From NCBI GenBank assembly GCA_903632075.3, contig CAHIKZ030000837.1, positions 140,001-204,000 of the forward strand: DNA of 64,000 bases, written 5' to 3'. The position numbers and the translations under genes were made by a program. This DNA is from Acanthosepion pharaonis (taxonomy: Eukaryota > Mollusca > Cephalopoda > Sepiida > Sepiidae). Positions 60,005-64,000 of the stretch are shown here, one piece after another. The notes beneath the pieces are model-generated. The model did not search any database, had not been told where the DNA came from, and worked only from the letters and a program-made list of their open reading frames with translations. The first letter of the stretch is position 1; each line of letters begins with the position of its first letter.

Positions 60005-60310
60005 CAAAAATACAGTAGATGTCGATTGACATTGCATTTACATTTTTGAAGAACAAAGCTGGCTGGAAAAAATGGAATCTGATGTGATTTCCACAAGCCA
60101 GAAGTGTGAGAGTAAAAACCGTTAGCATAGAACATGCGGTTGCATCTATCCAATCCAATTCAAATTAGTGAGTTCAAATTAGTCAGGTACTACGCTTAAA
60201 TTCATAAATCTACGTAGGACAGCGGAAAGTTCATCCGAAAAATTACCATGAAAATATATATAGCAACGGCGCGGGGAAAATAATGGAAGCTGAGATGCCA
60301 GGCATGTTTC
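60005..60310 (-). pseudogene. CR1/jockey-like LINE 3' end, copy
   Basis: The minus strand reads 'CLASQLPLFSPRRC' (near 60300), 'YIYFHGNFSDELSAVLRRF', 'CNRMFYANGFYSHTSGLW' and 'KCKCNVNRHL' (near 60030), matching the order of 13353-14278. Two frameshifts split it. Confidence 0.7.
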
Positions 60311-60349
60311 CTCTACCGTCTGTACCCCCACCTGAATGATTGAAGCAGT

Positions 60350-60485
60350 TGAGGCAATTGTGATAATGGTGATAATAATAATGGTGAGAATAATGATGAA
60401 TGTGATAATGATGATGGTGATAATGATAATGATGATAAGGGGGATAATGTGATAATTTTGATGGTGATAATGATGGTGGAATAGA
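60350..60485. repeat. Degenerate (GATAAT/GATGGT) array
   Basis: Trinucleotide-phased units of 'gataatgatgatggtgataa' type fill the stretch. The overlapping reverse frames are artefacts. Confidence 0.9.
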
Positions 60486-60844
60486 AATAAAAATATAGAA
60501 AATTGAAAATGAAATAAATCACACGTGGGAAGAATTAAAAGCATTTTAGAAGAGAGACAACTATTTTTATAAATCAAAAGTTTCGTCTTTCATTCAGACA
60601 TTGCCTATTTCTAAGAATCATGAATACTTTCTAAGATGTTGTCGTGAAATGTGAATATATTGCTGAGTATCTGGTCTTTTCAATAGTAATTACATTCAGG
60701 AAGAATTAAGACGAACCCTCGTTAATATTTGCAAGAATTGTGATCTGCTGCCAGCAAGTAATCTCTATTGTTTCTTAATTCGTCATGATATTTCATTAAA
60801 GAAGCCTTTTGTAACTTTTCATGCATTATTCAAAAACCGCCTAA
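60486..60844. other. AT-rich DNA with nothing recognised
   Basis: No gene or known repeat is recognisable. Confidence 0.4.
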
Positions 60845-61100
60845 TCTACTTCTACAAATGAATCCAAATAATTTCAGTGAATGTACCTCGCTGCAGCTAA
60901 GAATAATAGCATTCATTCTGCTCATATTTGAAATAGTCTATTAGATTAGAGTTAGGAGCACACAAATATGGTCGTAGAAATGAATACTAAATTTTGATTA
61001 AGAACGAAGTGAGGTAGGTTTTCATTAATGAGACATTCGACTTTTCAGTGAGACGATATTTAACCATTATAAAAATAGGAGCATCTACTCAAAAATAATT

Positions 61101-61105
<5 letters not shown>

Positions 61106-61149
<44 letters not shown>

Positions 61150-61412
61150 CATGAATCATGCATACAAGAAAAAATCATAGAGGTTAATGATTTAAATGGC
61201 GAGAATACATTTTCGCAAACAATTTCAATAAAAAAAGACCTTATGCAACTGGAATTTATAAACAGGAATCATATCATTCATATACATGTTCGGGGTTAGT
61301 GTACTTTTATTGAAATTGTTTGCGAAGATGTATTCTCGCCATTTAAATCATTAACTTCTATATTTGTTTTTTGTATGAATGATTCATGTAAATTGAACTG
61401 CACCTTTAATCG

Positions 61413-61472
<60 letters not shown>
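61106..61472. mobile_element. Foldback/MITE-like hairpin flanked by (TA)n
   Basis: The arms at 61144-61234 and 61304-61394 are reverse complements with few changes ('gatttaaatggcgagaatac', 'cgcaaacaatttcaataaaa'), separated by about 70 bases. Both outer sides are (TA)n (61106-61143 and 61416-61472). It is absent from the parallel unit at 61.8-62.3 kb, so it behaves as an insertion; a half copy is at 43650-43725. No coding. Confidence 0.7.
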
Positions 61473-61475
<3 letters not shown>

Positions 61476-62069
61476 TGAAAATGTATGATGAGTTGAAAAT
61501 GATTTTCGTGTGACGCGTTTTGTACTTTACGATGTCAAAGGACTAAATTTATGTTTGTGTGGTTACACATGCGCACGTACAAATGATGATGACCAATTTT
61601 TTTTGTTTTATATAATCTAGCCGATATCACATAGATTTTTTTTTGATTTTTTTTTATGTTTCCATCACATCTATTATTAGATATCGAACGTTGTGATAAC
61701 AGATCAGTCAAGAATGGTAAAATGTTGTAAGAACCAGTATGACTTACTCTCAAGTCATTCTCTAGATATTTTCATCGAAGTAAAATGTTTTTCTCTTATG
61801 ATCTACAAATGAATGCAAATAATTTCAGTGAATTTACTTCGGCGCAGTTAAGAATAATTGTATTGATTCTTCTCATATTTGAAATAGTCTATTAGATTAG
61901 AGTTAAGAGCAGTAATTTTAGTCGTAAAAATGAATAACAGAAAGAACTGAGATAGGTTTTCATTAATGAGATATCCGGGTTTATCGGGTTTTATAAAATA
62001 GAGCGTCTGCTCAGAAATATGTAGCCATTACACATTTACATGTTGGGAAAAATGTATGACAAAGTTTTC

Positions 62070-62105
62070 GTGTGATGCATTTCGTACTTTAGAACTTCAC
62101 TGGAC
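62070..62105 (-). ncRNA. Hammerhead-like motif, copy in tandem unit 2
   Basis: The minus strand reads 'agtgaagttctaaagtacga' then 'aatgcatcacacgaaaa', aligned with 31790-31830. The GATGA box is damaged. The partner in unit 1 is at 61508-61545. Confidence 0.25.
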
Positions 62106-62300
62106 TAAATTTATTATATTAGTGCGAATGCACATGCGCAAGAATACGGACGACATATATATTTTTTTGCTTTATTTAGATATTTTTTCTTTTTCATTTC
62201 ATCATATTTCTTATTAGATTTCCCACACTGTGATAACAGAATATCCGCTTGGAATGGTGAAATGTTGTAAAAGCCAAGGCAATGTCTAAACATTTTAACT

Positions 62301-62668
62301 GTAGTGAATTGCTTTGTCCTTTGATCAGAGTAGGATGTATATGTCAAAATTATATATATTGTGTATTTAGGGAGCAAATGTACTTTATCGCTAATGATAT
62401 TGAAGAGAATATACATTTTGTGTTGTGTTGATTAATTTTATTGATGGACTATTCCAAATTACGAATAATCCTCCTTAGAAAACAAGGAAATTCTGTCTGA
62501 AATTGCCCAAAATTATACTTTTTTAATTTGGAGGTCAGATGATTTGGATCGTGATCACGATAACAATGTAATAAATTATAACCATGGAATATTAGTGTTT
62601 AAGCCTTTTATATTATATTCTTACTCTGTCCTGAACATTGAGTTCTACCTGGATTCCATACTCTTTGG

Positions 62669-62670
<2 letters not shown>
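62301..62670. other. AT-rich DNA with nothing recognised
   Basis: No gene or known repeat is recognisable. Confidence 0.4.

Positions 62671-62671
<1 letters not shown>

Positions 62672-62728
<57 letters not shown>
62672..62728. repeat. (TA)n microsatellite
   Basis: About 28 TA units. Confidence 0.97.
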
Positions 62729-62734
<6 letters not shown>

Positions 62735-62833
62735 AGAAAAGAAAGTAAGATTTTTAATGAGGTGTTCTTAGCAATTATTTAAAAAAAAACAATGGTCGAT
62801 ATAAACATTAGAGCAAAATATTACAATTATTTT

Positions 62834-62912
62834 CTTTTTTAAAAAATATGATTCCATCGTGACTCAGAAAATGGAAATTATCTGCGTCGCGATGGAAGCA
62901 TATTTTTAAAAA

Positions 62913-62913
<1 letters not shown>
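62834..62913. mobile_element. Small hairpin repeat next to (TA)n
   Basis: Arms of about 28 bp (62834-62863 and 62886-62913) share 'aaatatgnttccatcgnga' with a few changes. A relative ('aatatgattccaactcgcga') lies at about 16744-16763. The size and TA edge suggest a tiny MITE. Confidence 0.55.
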
Positions 62914-62916
<3 letters not shown>

Positions 62917-62963
<47 letters not shown>

Positions 62964-63007
62964 GTAAATGTATATATATAAATATATATATAAAATATAT
63001 ATATATA

Positions 63008-63042
<35 letters not shown>
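62917..63042. repeat. (TA)n blocks with short interruptions
   Basis: Two long TA runs (62917-62954 and 63011-63042) are joined by TA-rich sequence. The Tyr/Ile reverse frames are artefacts. Confidence 0.95.
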
Positions 63043-63047
<5 letters not shown>

Positions 63048-63471
63048 GGAAAAATAGTATTTTTACAGTAAGTTGACATGTAGAAGTATAGATTTTGAAA
63101 GTAAAACAAACTAACAAAAAATATTTACTTTCTCCTGCATAATACTACTTTGCTTGGCAAATAATTTATTTTTTTTACCAGGGAAATGAACACGGAAATG
63201 TCATTAATATAAATTTTTACAATAGGACACAAGTTAAAAATCGGAATAAAATTAAATTAATCCAAAACTATTTATAATTTAAATTAAATATGTGAATTAG
63301 AACGAGAATAGAGAAAGTATGTATCTAAATGTGTATAACCATACAGATGCATATAGAAAAAGGGAAGTATGCGAGAAGATAATATATGAATATTAATAAT
63401 ACTAATAATAACAACGGTTAAGTTATTTCAAAATGATACTCACATATATGTAATTAACTATTATATTTCTT
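63043..63471. other. AT-rich DNA with nothing recognised
   Basis: This probably includes the 3' UTR of the RTE fragment that follows on the minus strand. Confidence 0.4.
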
Positions 63472-63890
63472 TTATGTGTCCTGTCTTTTCTGGATATAGG
63501 CGATCTTGTCCCTCCAACTCCCTCTATTCCTTTCAGCTCTCAAAATGTTTCTTCCCTCTCTTTCCTCCCACAGACCACTTTCTCTCATCCACTTGCTTAA
63601 ATACGCCATGGATGTCACCCGTTGTTCTCCCTTGCCTTTTCCTCCTCTATTCGTGAGTATCAGATTCTCCAGACGCTCTTTACTCATTATGCGTCCCATG
63701 ACCTCCAGCTGCGTCTTCTCGATATTAAGTATAAGCCTCCTCCTTGTTTGCAACCTCTCTAAGACCTCATCGTTTCGCACACACTCGGTCCATGATATCA
63801 TTAGTATCCTTTGCAGAACCATATCGTTGCCGCCTAGAGTCTCTTCTTCATCTTTGAGGAAATCGTTATGGTTTAGTCTAAAAGGATAAT
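63472..63890 (-). pseudogene. RTE-type LINE C-terminal fragment
   Basis: The minus frame 63822-63472 reads 'ILMISWTECVRNDEVLERLQ', 'TRRRLILNIEKTQLEVMGRI', 'MSKERLENLIL', 'YLSKWMRESGLWEE' and an end 'IQKRQDT' with stop. It is close to the copy at 56116-56430, so the two share a subfamily. The stretch to 63890 continues upstream in a shifted frame. The open reading through about 115 codons makes this one of the less decayed RTE pieces. Confidence 0.75.
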
Positions 63891-64000
63891 AACATTAAAA
63901 TAGAATTTTCATGAATAAAAAACAAAAATAAACAAAAAGAATAAAAAATATATAATTAATAAATAAAATAAAAGAGGAAATATACCTGCAATTATTGGGA
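63891..64000. other. A-rich end of window
   Basis: A-rich sequence with nothing recognised. Confidence 0.4.

Larger units (their letters stand above)
60845..62300. repeat. Diverged tandem duplication with one unit interrupted
   Basis: 60845-61080 matches 61800-62010 ('aaataatttcagtgaat', 'tcatatttgaaatagtctat', 'aggttttcattaatgaga'). 61475-61745 matches 62040-62285 ('tttcgtgtga', 'ggactaaattta', 'cacatgcgca', 'tgtgataacaga', 'gtaaaatgttgta'-like). Unit 1 is longer because 61106-61472 holds the hairpin and two (TA)n tracts absent from unit 2. Confidence 0.75.

Overview
This window looks like intergenic or intronic DNA of a large animal genome rich in repeats. I infer a coleoid cephalopod, most likely an octopus. 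The reasons are a strongly AT-rich background, more than a dozen long (TA)n tracts, abundant tRNA-derived SINEs, and a mixture of CR1/jockey-like, RTE-like and R2/R4-type LINEs, a Penelope-like element, Helitrons and mariner elements. The species call is inference; sequence composition alone cannot prove it. I found no intact host protein-coding gene, no rRNA and no convincing functional tRNA gene. Almost every open frame longer than 60 codons is either decayed transposon coding sequence or a by-product of low-complexity DNA.

Layout. 1-3040: a decayed CR1/jockey-like LINE 3' end, a SINE tail and featureless AT-rich DNA. 3041-3848: a non-autonomous Helitron. 5067-5697: three tandem copies of a SINE tail. 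6000-8850: a retroposon with a TGAA tail, a fossil DD37D mariner transposase and a SINE. 9.2-14.8 kb: several SINEs and two CR1/jockey-like fragments, the better one (13353-14440) keeping a YADD reverse-transcriptase motif. 14.8-21.5 kb: microsatellites, an inverted repeat and another LINE fragment. 21.9-24.5 kb: two head-to-tail, 5'-truncated copies of an R2/R4-type LINE that carries a restriction-like endonuclease, bounded by AAT arrays. 24.7-31.9 kb: a pogo-like MITE, a SINE with a class II tRNA head, a Penelope-like GIY-YIG fragment and a 450-bp tandem duplication. 31.9-35.8 kb: mostly featureless, with one unassigned open frame.

35.8-43 kb: an RTE remnant, a second class II tRNA SINE, a 1.9-kb TATC/TATG array, a 1.3-kb polypyrimidine tract and a tandem pair of an unknown 235-bp unit. 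44-46.6 kb: an internally deleted mariner and a LINE relic. 49-52.8 kb: an RTE remnant, a second pogo-like MITE, a second Helitron (inverted relative to the first) and a LINE fragment with a zf-RVT domain. 52.9-58.2 kb: a decayed LTR element whose three in-frame CCHC zinc knuckles suggest Bel/Pao gag, flanked by long direct repeats and invaded by RTE. 59.5-63.9 kb: RTE and CR1/jockey-like ends, a diverged tandem duplication containing a 250-bp hairpin, more (TA)n, and a final RTE fragment.

No multi-gene system is visible. The points most worth checking are: a SINE family with a leucine-type class II tRNA head (27.7 and 36.6 kb); a motif resembling part of a hammerhead ribozyme in three dispersed places; paired Helitron, pogo-like and R2/R4-type copies that let element boundaries be read from this window alone; and the candidate Bel/Pao relic. 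All comparisons were made by eye, so no percent identities are given.
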